Source: Acanthornis magna
Lineage: Eukaryota; Chordata; Aves; Passeriformes; Acanthizidae
DNA length: 64,000 bases
Assembly: GCA_036785705.1 (NCBI GenBank)
Contig: JAWUZG010000032.1
Span: forward strand, 17,479,501 to 17,543,500
Reading direction: 5' to 3'
The notes below the pieces were generated by a model. That model was given only the letters and a program-made list of their open reading frames with translations. It had not been told where the DNA came from and did not search any database. The translations under genes and the position numbers were made by a program. Positions 38,501 to 51,200 of the stretch are shown here, piece by piece; the stretch's first letter is position 1; each line of letters opens with the position of its first letter.

Positions 38501-41500
38501 TTCAAGAGCCCTGAATTTTGTTTGGTATAGTTTTGTCTCATTTAATTGTTCGTGCAAAGCTGATCCTTTTCCTGACTCTCAGATGCCATTTAATTTTTAA
38601 GTGCAGGTTCCTCATAAACTCAGATGAGCTCAGTAAGATAAATGCTTCCTAAAGCTGAATCTCAAAGTGGCATTAATGGTGACCTTTTTTTTTTTTATTA
38701 GAGTGATAGTGATTCACATCTGTTGAGGATCTCACCCTTAGAGTTACCTGACCTGATAATAATTTTTGCTGATGCTCCATTTATATGAGTGGAACAGAGG
38801 CACCTCAAAGACCACAGCAATTATTCATATATGGTTTGATGCCCTTTTATTCCACCACAGAGGCTCAAGGGAACCACTGTGGTAATAAGATTCATACCCA
38901 CCATTTTACCTTCATGAAATCACTGATTTGATGAATGATACTGGCATGGAACTTTGCCTTCTTTGCAGGTATGAAAGGAAAAATTAATCCTGGGGTCTTC
39001 AAAACAAAACCCAGTGACTTCAGTCAAAACTATTTACACATAGAAAAAAAATTCTCAAACCACTGTCACACACACAGAATGACACATGGACATGTCTGCT
39101 TTGACTTTCGGGAAGAGGCAAAGGAGGAGGAAATGCGAGTACCAGATCGAAAAAGCAGTTTTCAGGTTGTCAGCATGGAGAGTCATCTGCACAGTGTTTC
39201 CACAAATATGACAACATCAGGGACTACCCCTTACTTTTAGCTGTAGTGACACATCGGCATTTTAGTGGAGTGGGAGGAGGTAAAAGAGCTTACTCTGAGA
39301 CAGAAATGGCAGGAGAAGGATATTACATGAAACAAATTCTGAGATCAGGGAAGACTTGTGACAGCATAAAGATTATGTGTTCTGTAGATAGCAATCCTAG
39401 AAACACGGTTGCTTGGTGGCTTGTTATATGAGAAAAAAGGTCTGTATTAAAGCTCAATGTTGTCCTGCATAACACACCAATGTTTTAGTATTAGTTTTAA
39501 TGCTGGCGAACAGGAAAGTTTCAACTCCCCTCAAAAGTTACAATGCTAATAGAAAACCTTTTTTTTCATATAATCTTTGAATCCCTGCCATTTTTTAAAA
39601 AATGGTTTATGAAGTAAGAATATTTGTGGACTCCAAGGCATCACCTCACTCTTCTGTTTCGGGGTTCGCTTTGTAGGCCTGTAGCTAGGGTGGTAACACC
39701 TGTCCTATATTTCAAGTGTAACAGGAGGTCTTTTGAGCAAACTACCATTTAGAAAAGGGCTAGAGATTGCACAGTCCCCTGTGGCTCTGGAAAAATTTAA
39801 TGGAGTTGTAGATTAATCCCCTCACCATTGCTCCATAGAGCATGAAGAGCAAATTCCCTCACCTCGGAGGAAGAAGTCAAATGTTCTCAGAGGGAAACCT
39901 CAGACAATTTTTCTCTTTCCCTCCCTCTTGGGTAGAGTTTTCTATGGGAATGACTGAGGATTGACCTTATGGAAACAAGAATTTGAGAAGACTTATTATA
40001 AAATTGATTTTATTTCCTTGTCATTGTGAAGTTGTTCCCTATAGCATGTTCTCTAATGATTTATCCAGGAGTTTCAAGCGTTGTAAGTACCAGTGGTTCT
40101 GTATTTCCCTGGCCTGTCTCACTGACGGATGGCACAGACATGGGGATTACAAGCCACAGCAGAGATGAAAAGAGAGATAGCTAAATAAGATAAAGATGAA
40201 ATTTCTTTTTTACTGTAGGAGTAAACTGCTTGGGAGGATCAGGGTGAGACCTGTGGCACTTGCTGTGTATATTCTGAGTGAAATAGTGGTTGAGATCTAG
40301 GCTACTTTTAAAGACAATGAAATTTGCCTCAGACACCCAACACTTAAAATTATCTCCCTTTACATCTGTTTCACTCTTTTCTTGTAGTATATTTGTACAA
40401 ATAAAATAAGAGCTTCTAGTTCCTCCTCTCTTCCCCTCTGTTCTCTTATTAATGCCTCTGTCCATGCAACCCTCTGCATGCTTCTTGGGAGGTGGATATG
40501 CTGAAGAAACAAAAGGTGTGATATTCTTGAGAAGTCCCTGATCTGCTGAGCAACTTCTTGTGAGATTTACAGCTCCAAAGGATTGCCCATAAATAAATAA
40601 GACCTTTCAACACCTTCTGGCTCATGGGAAACAAAATCCAAGAGATACTGAGTTTTGCTTACCACTTCCTATTGCTAGTGTTACCAGAGGGTCTGCTGTC
40701 TATTCAGTCCTGCCGTGCCACCTGCCCCTTGCATTCTGTCTCCAGCAACCACAGCAATATCCTGTCTCTTCTGCTACTCATCCATCCAATATAGCAGTGC
40801 ATGGGTAATGTAAAGCCTGAGGATAATAACCTGGTATCTCTTCTTACTTCCACATATGAGATTTGGTGTTTGCTACTTCTTTTTCTATTTGGTATTGACT
40901 CTGGAAATTCTTACGCAGACAGCAAACGCAGTTGTGAATTCAATCTCCAGATTTCTTTCCTTTTTTCTTAGGGCACGTCTTTTCCTTAATTGCTTTTGCT
41001 TTGTTTGTTCAAATTAAATATTTATTGCATTTTAAAGAAGAATGAACTTTTGGTACAAGATAATAAAGGATTTATCTGATGATAAAACATGTAAATCTTT
41101 CCAGAAACTTCAGGAGGATTTTAATATTAATGCAGATCAAATATGGAAATATATGCAACTTGTGAATAGTTTTGTAGAAACAGGAAGAGCTGTGGTGTCA
41201 GTGTAGGAGTAATCCTTATTAGAATGAGTTTCTGATATTGATAAGACAGGAATACAGGATCTCTTTTTTTTTCTATATTGCTTAAATCTCTTCATTCTTT
41301 TGTGAAAGTTCAGGAAAGAATGACAAGTCCTTTTCTTTTTTTAAATAAACTGCTGAATAAATAATTACAGAAGAAACTATAGGGAACAAGTTTGTAGGGA
41401 CAAGGAAAGAGAATCAGTTTTGTAACGAGTCCTGTCAATTTCCAATATCCACAGGGTCAATCACCAGTCTCACCCCATAGAAAAAAATACAGAAAATTAA

Positions 41501-42217
41501 TATTTTACTATTTTACTATTTTAATAAGCATAGCTGTCCCCCCTCATGAGGTGCCCTTAGGGTAACTCTTCCCTTCTCTTTGTATGAATTTAAGTACGAG
41601 GGACTAGAACTTAATATTCCTAGCTTAATACAACAGAGTTATTAAATTAATGTTTAAACAACTTCATTTTTTTAATCTCCTATTTACTCTTTCCAAATCA
41701 TTGGAACCATAAAATATACTTAATAGCAAAAACCACCAGAAGTTTTAAGTTTGCAGGCAAGTGAGAGGAGGAAATTGAGAGGTGATATGGGTGAATTTTC
41801 TGCACAGCAAAGTTCTCAGTATCCTTTACAATTTTTAGAATTCTTTTCATGAGCAAATCATGATATAAAGTAGTGAAATCTCATAACCATTAAGAATGAC
41901 CATGGAACCAGGGGATATTGAGGTTTCTTCTTCATGCTTAAAGGAAATATTTTCCTTTGGCATTTTCTGATCCCCATGTTTACCATAGTGACGTCCCAGG
42001 CTGATTTGGCTTTCACACCTGCTCACAGTTTGTACCAATCAATTTAATGAGTGAGCATGTTTGGAGAGGTTTGTGGTTGCAAAATGCTCAACAAGATCAA
42101 GTACTTTATAAAATAAGGTAGGATTTTCAGAAGGTCCTGAAAGACCTAAGTCCTTTGTTATGTGAAGTCCAGAGTTCCAATAACCAGAAATTTGCTGAGT
42201 ACAGAAAATTGCAGAGG
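35555..42217. other. Gene-less stretch with enhancer-like texture near its start
   Basis: 35560-36420 is unique-looking and carries an uncommon cluster of CpGs at about 35767-35881, too small for a CpG island. 36590-36720 contains GGTTCAGATCCCTGCTCTGG, which recalls the box B region of a tRNA-derived SINE, but the rest does not confirm it. The remainder to 42217 is ordinary AT-rich DNA. No exon is recognised. Confidence 0.5.
41501..41523. repeat. Short 8-bp tandem repeat (TATTTTAC)
   Basis: The unit TATTTTAC is repeated just under three times without mismatch. It is a small microsatellite-like tract with no adjoining CR1 sequence, so it is unlikely to be a CR1 tail. Confidence 0.85.
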
Positions 42218-42768
42218 AGTCACAGAATGCTTTGAGCTGTAAGGAGCCTTAAAGATCATCTAGTTCCAACTCCCCTGCCATGGGAAGGGACACCTTCTAC
42301 TAGACCAGGTTGCCCAAAGCCCCATCCAATCTGGTCTTGAACACTTCCAGAGATGGGGCATCCACAACTCCTCTGGGCAACCTGTTCCAGTGCCTCACCA
42401 ACATCACAGTAAAGAATTTCTTCCTAATATCTAATCTTAACCTGCTTCTTTCAGTGAAAAGCCATTTTCTCATGTTCTATGACTACATGTCTTTGTAATT
42501 AGTCCCTCTTCTGCTTTCTTGTTGTCCCCTTTCAATATTAGAAGGCTGCTACAAGGTCTTCTTGGAGCCTTCTCTTCTCCAGGCTGAACAACCCCAACTC
42601 CTTCAGTCTGACTTCATGGGAGGGCTGCTCCAGCCCTCTGATCACCTCAGTATAGCCCTCCTCTGGACCTGTCTAACAGGTTCATGTCCTTCTTAATTTG
42701 GATGCCCCAGAGCTGAATGCAGCAATCCAGGTGGAATCTCAGAGAGTGCAACAGAGGAAGGGTCACTC
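42218..42768 (-). mobile_element. CR1 LINE 3' fragment, antisense
   Basis: The plus strand shows the reverse complement of CR1. GTCACAGAATGCTTTGAGC (the 3' UTR end) is followed by AAAGATCATCTAGTTCCAAC, CCTGCCATGGGAAGGGACAC and TCTGGGCAACCTGTTCCAGT. Then come AAGAATTTCTTCCTAATATC, TTCTCTTCTCCAGGCTGAAC and GCCCCAGAGCTGAATGCAGC, in the standard antisense order from 3' UTR into the ORF2 C-terminal codons. It is 5'-truncated near 42768. The terminal octamer repeat is nearly gone. Divergence is moderate. Confidence 0.95.
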
Positions 42769-44519
42769 TATGGAGACTCTTCAGAGTTATGTCTCTTTGC
42801 AGCCTGTTTCCCCCAGGAGAAAATCTTCCAAGATTCATTGTTGTGTTTAGGAGCATGGAATAGGTGGTGCACAGCCCAGAGATCCAGAGACCACCTTATT
42901 ATTCTAACACTTTCAGTAATGCTATCTGTTCTCAGTCTTAACATTACCATTTTGAATAAGTTTTCAAATTTGCCCAACATGATGATTTTGCAAGTCTACA
43001 TATGAAACTCATTTGTGCTGTCCTCTGAAGTAGTTCTGAAAACATCCTGCTCCCATTTATCATCCAGCAGGCAGGTTTCTTTCACTTACTGTGTTCTAGG
43101 ACATGCTCTCAGCTAACTAGTGAAAAAACCAGGATGTTTTGCTCATTAGAGAAGCAATTTAATATTAAAGAAATAGTTTTATTTTTATTTTAAAATGTCT
43201 CTTTGAATAAATAGTATACAGATTTTCCTGAGATGTGTTTTGAGCTGCTTGGAAAATGAAGAACAGAGCCTTTCACTGAAATTAATGGGAAAGTTCAGTG
43301 AAATTTGGATTAGACTCCAATGATAAAGCAATCTGAAACAGAAACATCATTAAAAGATACTGGTAATGGAACTGTGAGTTTATTTGTCTGAAAAACAGCT
43401 TGCGAGGTAATAAGTAATGAATTACTGCTAAGAAGTATATCTGTCTCTAAAGAGAAAAATGTCCTGTGGAATACACTGTACATCTGTACTGATGAAATTA
43501 TTAAAATAAGTACCTTTGAGATAAGGGTATGTGTTATAAAGATGACCAAGTGAACAGAGAACTAGGGGGCTTTTATGCTAATTAAATGATGGATGCACAG
43601 TAAAGAGACAAATCGTTAATATATGCTAAACACAGAAAATCTAGAAGACCATCTGATTCATTCTGTCAGAGAGAAAACATGTCTGTTTAATTAAGGGCTG
43701 TAATATTGTATGTGTGCTTGCAGGCAGTGATAAGGTAGCTAATCTAGCTTTTCCTGAGGTGCACTCTGTCTTTTTAGTGCTTAAATTTCAGCCTTAAGAT
43801 TCCCCTAATGTTGCTGTTTGTATGGGATTGTTTCTCTGTTTCTGGCACGTAACCGATTCCCTGAAGAGGATAGATGCACCTCCAAATAGCAACTGCTTGT
43901 CAGGAAGACAGTTTTTCATACCTGGTTTTAATGCAGACCTTTATTTTACAGACAGGTTTCTCAGAGGCTCATGCCGTCTTATTTCTAATGAATAAAAAAA
44001 ACCAGGGGTGAGAGGGAAACGCTGTCATGCAGGCATTCCAGATGCGACTGGGACAACATCGCATTTGAATAACCACCCTATGGATCCGTCAAGCTGAGCT
44101 GAGACATGCCTCAGCAGCCTCGGCTCAAAATTGAGCCCTCAGATTGAGGGCGAGACACAGGAGTGCCCGCAGTCTGTGTGTGCCTTGGCTCCCCTCTCCG
44201 CAGTGCTCCTGCTCGGGAGAGCGCTGGCATTGGCAGAGCACTGCCTTACGGAGGAGCTTAATTGCGCCTTTGCTGTATTACACAGAAACATATGGCTCAA
44301 AGCCTACAGGAAAATGTCAGGAACGGAATTTTGCAGCAATAACATAAACATTATATTGCATGAAGTTAAATCAATATTTGTTGTCTGAGCACCTTCCCAG
44401 GCTTTGAAAGCCAAGTGTTGTGAGATTTCACTAAGTTTGGGCTATTTGCTTCCATTCCCTCCCCAGTCTGCTGTTGTTTTTATGGGGAAGCTGCAATTTT
44501 CAGGGTTGTGTTCATGGGC
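42769..44519. other. Non-coding sequence, possible conserved elements
   Basis: No gene is recognised. 43265-43320 weakly resembles the sauropsid repeats with an AATGGGA core. 44040-44400 combines a local excess of CpGs (about 11 within 230 bases) with AT-rich homeobox-like motifs. It reads open in two overlapping plus-strand frames (85 and 67 codons) with no protein resemblance. I regard it as a possible conserved non-coding element rather than an exon. Confidence 0.5.
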
Positions 44520-45240
44520 TGTCCCTGGATGTATGTACAGACTGGGGTACGCAGTGCCATGAAAGGGACCTGGAGGTCCTGGTTGATGGCAAGTTGAACA
44601 TGAGCCAGCAGTGCCCTGGCAGCCAGGAGGGCCAAGTGTGTCCTGGGGGCATCAGGCACAGCATCACCAACCGGGCAACAGAGGGGATTGTCCTGCTCTG
44701 CTCTGCACTGGGACAGCTTCACCTTGAGTGCTGGGGGCAGCTTTGGGTGCCACAATGTAAGAAAGACACTGAGCTACTAGAGAGAGTCCAAAGGAGAGCT
44801 ACGAAGGTGGTGAAGGTTCTGGAGGGGAAACCAAATGAGGAGCAGCTGAAGTCACTTGGTCTGTTCAGCCTGGAGAAGAGGAGACTGAGGAGAGACCTCA
44901 TTGCAGTTACAACTTCCTCGTGGCGGGAAGGGGGAGAGCAAGCACTGTCCTCTCTGTGATGACCAGTGACAGGACCCAAGGGAATGGCCTGAAGCTGTGT
45001 CAGGTGAGGTTTAGGTTGGATATTGGAAAAAGGTTCTTCACTCAGAGGGTGGCTGGGCACTGGAACAGGCTCCCCAGGGCAGTGGTCACAACACCAGTGT
45101 GAAAGATTTTGAGAAGCTTGTGGATGATGCTCTCAGGCACATGGTATGACTCTTGGGGATGGTGCTGTGCAGGGGCAGGAATTGGACTCAATGATCCTTA
45201 CGCGTTCCTTCCAACTCATCATATTCCATGACTCTGTGAT
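44520..45240 (+). mobile_element. CR1 LINE, 5'-truncated, longest copy in window
   Basis: About 720 bases follow the CR1 consensus on the plus strand, from the late ORF2 (AAAGGGACCTGGAGGTCCTG) through GAGTCCAAAGGAGAGCTACG and GGTTTAGGTTGGATATTGGA. GGCTCCCCAGGGCAGTGGTC and the 3' UTR phrase GATCCTTACGCGTTCCTTCC follow. The end TATTCCATGACTCTGTGAT is a decayed octamer tail. It is clearly less diverged than the copies at 11-17 kb. It is related to the copy at 52108-52480, which shares the UTR phrasing. Confidence 0.97.
44530..45149 (+). pseudogene. CR1 ORF2 C-terminal remnant, frameshifted
   Basis: The translation still shows the C-terminal part of the CR1 ORF2 protein (reverse transcriptase and downstream region). 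In frame 44474-44959 it reads KKDTELLERVQRRATKVV, then [17 protein letters not shown]. The reading then shifts to frame 44920-45102, with VTSDRTQGNGLKLCQ and HWNRLPRAVV, and a further shift leads into the tail that ends in HMV and a TGA stop at 45147-45149. At least two frameshifts and the lack of the catalytic palm domain make it inactive. It was inherited with the LINE and is not a host gene. Confidence 0.92.
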
Positions 45241-48200
45241 ATGAATTTTGCTCCTAATCATTGCCCATATAAAATATTGAGGTGATGGATATCTGCCCAA
45301 CTGAAGTGCCATAAATTCAAAGCGAAGCTGGCATGATGTGTGCCTTCTTTACACAGTTCTCTCAATTATTTTTTTTCAGTTGAGTAGGTCTCAGTAGGAC
45401 CAAACCAGATCCCCACAAGCTTTGCAGGGGTAAACCTGTACTACTAGTGACTACTGTTCTGAGAGAAGTGAACAGTGAAATTTTTGCACATTGCACCACA
45501 ATTCATTTGTTACTTTTATTTTAAATGTCCAGGTCTCAAAAAGCACAGACTTCTTGTTGGTTCTTGGTGTGGAGCAACTTGCATGAGTGAGTGAACCACC
45601 ATGTGGGTCCCATGGAAGAGGTCAGAGTGCTGCTCTTGGTGAACTATCACCAACAGTGCAACCAAACTGATATGATTCTCTTTGTGCTTGAGCTATACAT
45701 GTTTTCCCAAACAGATTAACACTGATTAGCAACGAATTATCAAGAGTAAAATGAATTTCTTGGCTTCTAGCCACTGGATGCATGGAAGGAATGTATCTGC
45801 AGGAGGAGGAAAATGAGTATCTGTGGATGAATAAAACACTTGGATGTATTTGTTATTTCAGGTTATTGCCAGCTCAAAGTGGTCATTGCCAGTTAAATAC
45901 ACCGCCTCTCTCCTTACAGTAAGCATACTGCTTTGTAGAAACGAGGGCCTCTTAAATAAATTCTTTCTGCTTATCTATGACTTTTGAACAGATTTTTGCT
46001 GAATAGCAGCACAGTATTTGAGCATTTCTGTCATGTAGAAGCAATCTGCTCTTTAGACAGTGATGCTTGCTTAAAATGCTGATGTTGACGATGCTGAAAA
46101 CATGGGGTGAGGGAAAACTCAGGTCCCATCTTGAACAGGCTTGCAGAGACTGAGCCTCTTTAAGAGAAGGTAAAAGCCGTGTTAAACACATAGCAGCAAT
46201 TTAGAGAACAAGTGAGCAGTTGGAGTACTTTCTCTCAAGAGAAACATTGCTTAAAAGGTGCTTGCTTCTGGCAGGTGAAAAAGAGAGAAATTGGTCTACC
46301 TGATTATGAAGAAGAAAATGATCAGTAAAATAGTTAGTCTGTCAGACTGTGGCCTCTGCTCTGAAACAGAAGTACCCTTGCTTTATTTCAGTGATAACAG
46401 GATGAGGGTGTGAGGCTTCCCAGTCAGCAGGAGCAGGCAAACTGCATCCTCAACCCTTCAGCCAGTTTGTTTTAGTTATTCTAAACAGTCTGATGCTGGG
46501 CACAATATCTCCACAGTTAACAGGTGTATTATTACTTTAATTATCTTTAACTACTAGGCATGCTGTGATACTAGGCATTGAGAGATTCAAATATACAGCA
46601 GGTCTGATAAAAACTGTTTGTGTTGAATAGACCCAAATGCTTGTTTTTTTGCATAGAAGAGCTAAGGTTTGTTACTAGTTTGTTACTCATAATCTTGGCT
46701 GTGCATGTTAATTAATTTGCCAGCAGTCTTATGTTGACATCTGAAAAAAGTAAAAATATAGATGATGTCCTACATTTGCTTACCGAAAGGAGGCTTTGAT
46801 ATTTTTAAAAGAGAAAAATCCCAATATTTTTAACTGTTGTATGAAACCAGATAAAAACTGAATAAAAACTCAGTTGTGTTTTCTTATGTGATAAACAGAA
46901 AGGTGAATATTTCTTATTTCTGTATCTGTCTCCAAAGAGAGTACTTGCATGCTAATGAGGCAAAGGAGGTGAAAATGGTTATTCTACGCTTTGCTTTTCA
47001 AAAAAGAATTTTGCTTTTCCTGTTGTCCTTTGGAAGCAGACATTATAACAGAAATCTCACTGAATAGTCCAAATACCTATAAAACCAGACTTCAAAACAA
47101 AATTTTCTAGTAGACTAATGTATATAATCTAACACACATGCACTCGTCTCTGTTTCTTCTCTGTATGCATTCATTTTCCATGGCTGCCTCCTTTTCCACT
47201 TCCCAAATCTTCTCCTTTCTTTTTTTTTTCCCCCTTGGTTTGAAGCTGCTCAGAATTGTGTGTCAGTAGTATTAACTCACATCTTAAAATTCCAGCCTCC
47301 TGATGTCTAGTTTTTAAAAGCAATGCACTAATGAGAAAAAGATGCATGACTTCAGCTTTTTATTTATTTCTAGGCTCACTGTGAATCCTACACCATGTGA
47401 TGCACCTGTGTATGATGGCTTTACAGTAAGATTCTCAGACAGTTACTGTACTGGCATGATGTTTCCAGACAAACACACATATTGCAGGTGTGTAGCACTG
47501 TTTTCCCAGTGGTTTCTTGAAGGGTTATAAAGAGCATCCATGTTGCGGCAATGCACCAGTGTTCAGACATTTTTGAGGAGTTCAGACATAAGCGGTTAGC
47601 CCTCCCTTGCCTTTAAGAGAATACATTCCAAGCAATTTGTCATCTCTCTGTTTTCAGCAACATTATAAACACAGCCTTGTGCTGATCTCTTGGCATAGCA
47701 GAGTGTGCTTGGAGCAGTGTGTTCATTGAAGATTTTTTTTCACTCTTCAGCCTTGTGTGGATCTTTAACGACCTGCTATATGCTGCTTCTTTCTCTAATC
47801 TTCTGAGAGAGTCAGCAGGCACAAACTGTACTGAGAAAATGATGCTATACCACATTCTGAAACTGTGGGTTTGATTCCAGCCTGTCTGGTGGGACTGCTG
47901 CTAAAAGTCAGCATCTAAAGAAGCAGCTCATTTGAATTCTGGATGTACACACAAGTTAATACGAATGTGCTCAGAGACTGAAGGCTGATGTATCAAAGAC
48001 ACCGTTCAACACCACCTCAGGAATGTTCCTAATAGTGCAACCATTTTTTCTTTTCACTTCTGTCAAATTTATCAATGTCTGATGTCACTCTTTCTCAAAG
48101 AGGCAGCCTATTAATATGTATAAAGTAAAAATAAAAGTTCATCCCTATGCATTAACATTTACTCATGGCAATTATGCCTGAGCTTATTAAATTCATATGT

Positions 48201-51200
48201 TCCCCTCTTTTTCTTTCTTTCTATTCCACCCCTACAGAAAGTGGTACCAGATCTATTTTTATTAAGCTCCCTGTACCTGTATTTTTATGCATGTTATCTA
48301 TACATCTCTCTCTATATGTACTTCAGCACTAAGGACCGAATAAATTTACCCACTTTTTGTATCTTACTGCTAGAGCATTTCCAAGAAAACTAATGACTGC
48401 TTACCTGGAGCTAGACTGAGCTATTAGGTAGGCACATAACTGCATTGCCCCAGGAAGTATACATGAAAGGAATTGGACCTGAGAGCGGCATAGTTTGTCT
48501 TACCTCTCCCTCCTCATTTGTGAAATGAAAAGGTAATTTGCACGTCTCCTTTTTTCATGTGCCTTTTTCTGGTGCAAGTTAATTTTCCTGTGCAGTGAGG
48601 CAGCATGTAAGAGAAGGAACCAAGCAGCTTTCACCTCTCACCACCCCTCTTGTGCCCACAGTCCCTCTCTCCTGAGCCCGGATCATTCCCCTAGCCTGGG
48701 GATTCCCCTGTGCTGGGCTCTGCCAGAGAAGGAACAATTTTACAAATATTATCTCTGTATAGAGACAGCCACAAGGTTAAATGCTGTGTGCTTCCTTTCA
48801 TGAAATGTTTGCCTAGATTCTCCCCAAGAGGATGAACTCCTTGTCCCTGACCTTTGCTGCTTTGTGCAGGGTGGGATGTGGCTGCATGCCCTCAGTGCTG
48901 GGTGTTTGGCTGTCCCTCTGTGGGTTTAGGACACAAGGGTGGGTGAAGGGGGAGTGCCGGACCTCACAGGATGTGTGTCAGCACTTTCCCTACCTGCAGC
49001 TGGAGGATGCTATGCCACAAGATAGGCTTTGCACTGGTAAATTTCCCTTCATCCCTTTCCAGCTCCACTTTGAGACCTGAAACATGCAAATAAATGAGTC
49101 TCTGTAAGAACTTTAGGTTCAGGGTTGCAACTGCCTTCCACTCTCTGACAGGATGAGATGGAAGAGGAAACACCACAGAAGCTAGACTCTGATTCCAAGG
49201 AGTAAGTTCAGAGTTATTGGCTCAGCCAGAGGAAAAAAGAGCTGCTATTGCAGTAATCACTGCAAGTACCTAGAGGCTATAGTCAGGATTGGAAGGATGT
49301 TCCTTTGATGTTTTCCTAAAATAAATAGAAACATTTTTTACTCTTTTAAGCTGAGTCAACAAAAGAGCAGCTAACTGCTCTGTTAGTCAAAAGACCCCCA
49401 GCACTACTTCGGTCACTTTTTCTTCTGCCATGGCTTAAATCACAGTTTAAATATTGTCTTCATTTATTTTCTTAGAGATTGGCTGGAAATTAGAGGCCAG
49501 AGGAGAGAAGGGAAGCAGACCCCATGGCTTTAAAAAGGACAAGAGGATTTTTGTTCCTGTTGACTTAGGCCACTCCTGGCTGCATCCTCAATACTTGCAT
49601 TTACAGCTGCTCCCAGCGCAATAAGCGAGCAGCCCTCCCTGGCTGGAGGCTACTCAGAGTGGTCTGCTCTGACTCTAGACATCACCCCTTCACCTGGGGA
49701 CAGCCACACTTGTCTGGCATTGTAGTGCTGGTGACTCTTGGGCTGCCTTGCCAAGTCCTGTTGGCTTTCCTGAATTCTGACTGAGCATCCTGAGATGCTT
49801 CAATCCAGCAGCAAACTGTCATCAATAATAACTGTATTCACCATGATTAAAATTAGTTTGTTTTCTTCAAAGTAACACTTGTCTATGTGTTTCTGATCAT
49901 GTGACTAACAACACAATTAACTTCTATTTTGTCCACATCTGTACATTTGCACAGCTGCTGAAGCCCCTGTGAGATGGTGATTTATAAACCCTTTGTGCCA
50001 CTTGCCTGTCCCACTCAGTAAGAAACTATAACCTAACCCTTTCCCTAATGGCATTAAAAGGTGCAATTAATCAATGAAAGGGGTCAGTTAATATTCTCCA
50101 CATGTAAGTGCTGAACATCAGAATAATATGCTCTCTTGTGGTTGGCATCCCATCATTTTGTGGTTTATTTAAAAAGGAAATTGGCAAGACAACCACAGTG
50201 TACACCATGGGATTGCTCCACGGATCTGGGGCAGCTGTTATATCTGCTGCAGAGAAATGTTTTCTCTGCTAAAAGACTTTGTTAAAATAAATAGACAAGT
50301 TAGTAGGGAGTAAAATTTTCTTTAGGTGGTTTGAGAAACTTTCTTTTTACTTCAAAGACTAAAGTGTCATGGGGGAATCCCCTAGCAGCCATAGGCCCTG
50401 GGAATTAAATTTTCTCCATCTGTTCCCTATCCCCTGAGCAACATAGCACAAATCCTACTACCATATATCTCTCTAAGCAGCCTCCCCTGGGAAGAGGGAA
50501 GCTTGATTAGTGCATGTGCATATGATTCCCTGCCCACATTTAGAAAACTGGCCACTAAGAGAAATGTTGGCTTGATATTCATTACCCATCCCCAAGCTCT
50601 CTGCATTCTATACATGACAAGGTAATATTTCCATTGCAGGAGGCAATGTGGGAAACAAGGATTTAGGCATTCTTACCTGAAACCAAATCAATTAATTTGC
50701 TCTACAGTTATCAAAAAGGTCCTTCTCTTAATAAAGGACTGATCTGGCTTCAGCAAGCTCGTGGCGCTTGTGTTTGACCAGTGCTCTACAGATGACCTGG
50801 AATAGTTTACTAGCAGATGCAGTCTTCCTAGGAATGCCTTCTGAATACACCATTTCAATGCTGTTTATAAAGTAGTAGCTGTGATTTTTCTTACTGAAGT
50901 TGTCTTGAAAGTTTCTCTTCTGCTGTTCCTTGAATTGGGAATATTTTTTTCCCCAGAAAATGCCATTATAAAGTGAGTTGCTTTGCTCTTTCAGCTTTCT
51001 GGTGAGTAATCAAAGTAGGCACTTCAGCTGTTTGTGTGTTTTCTGCCTGAAGCTGCCATGAACTTAAGGCAGGTTTCCATCCATGTTTTGTCTATGTCTA
51101 AATGCAAATGTTTTGTTTCATTTAATGAACCATTGTTTTTTTCTGGAACTGAGGCCTTTCTGTTACACTCAATTTCAAGAGGTTTGGCCTTGCTTATGCC

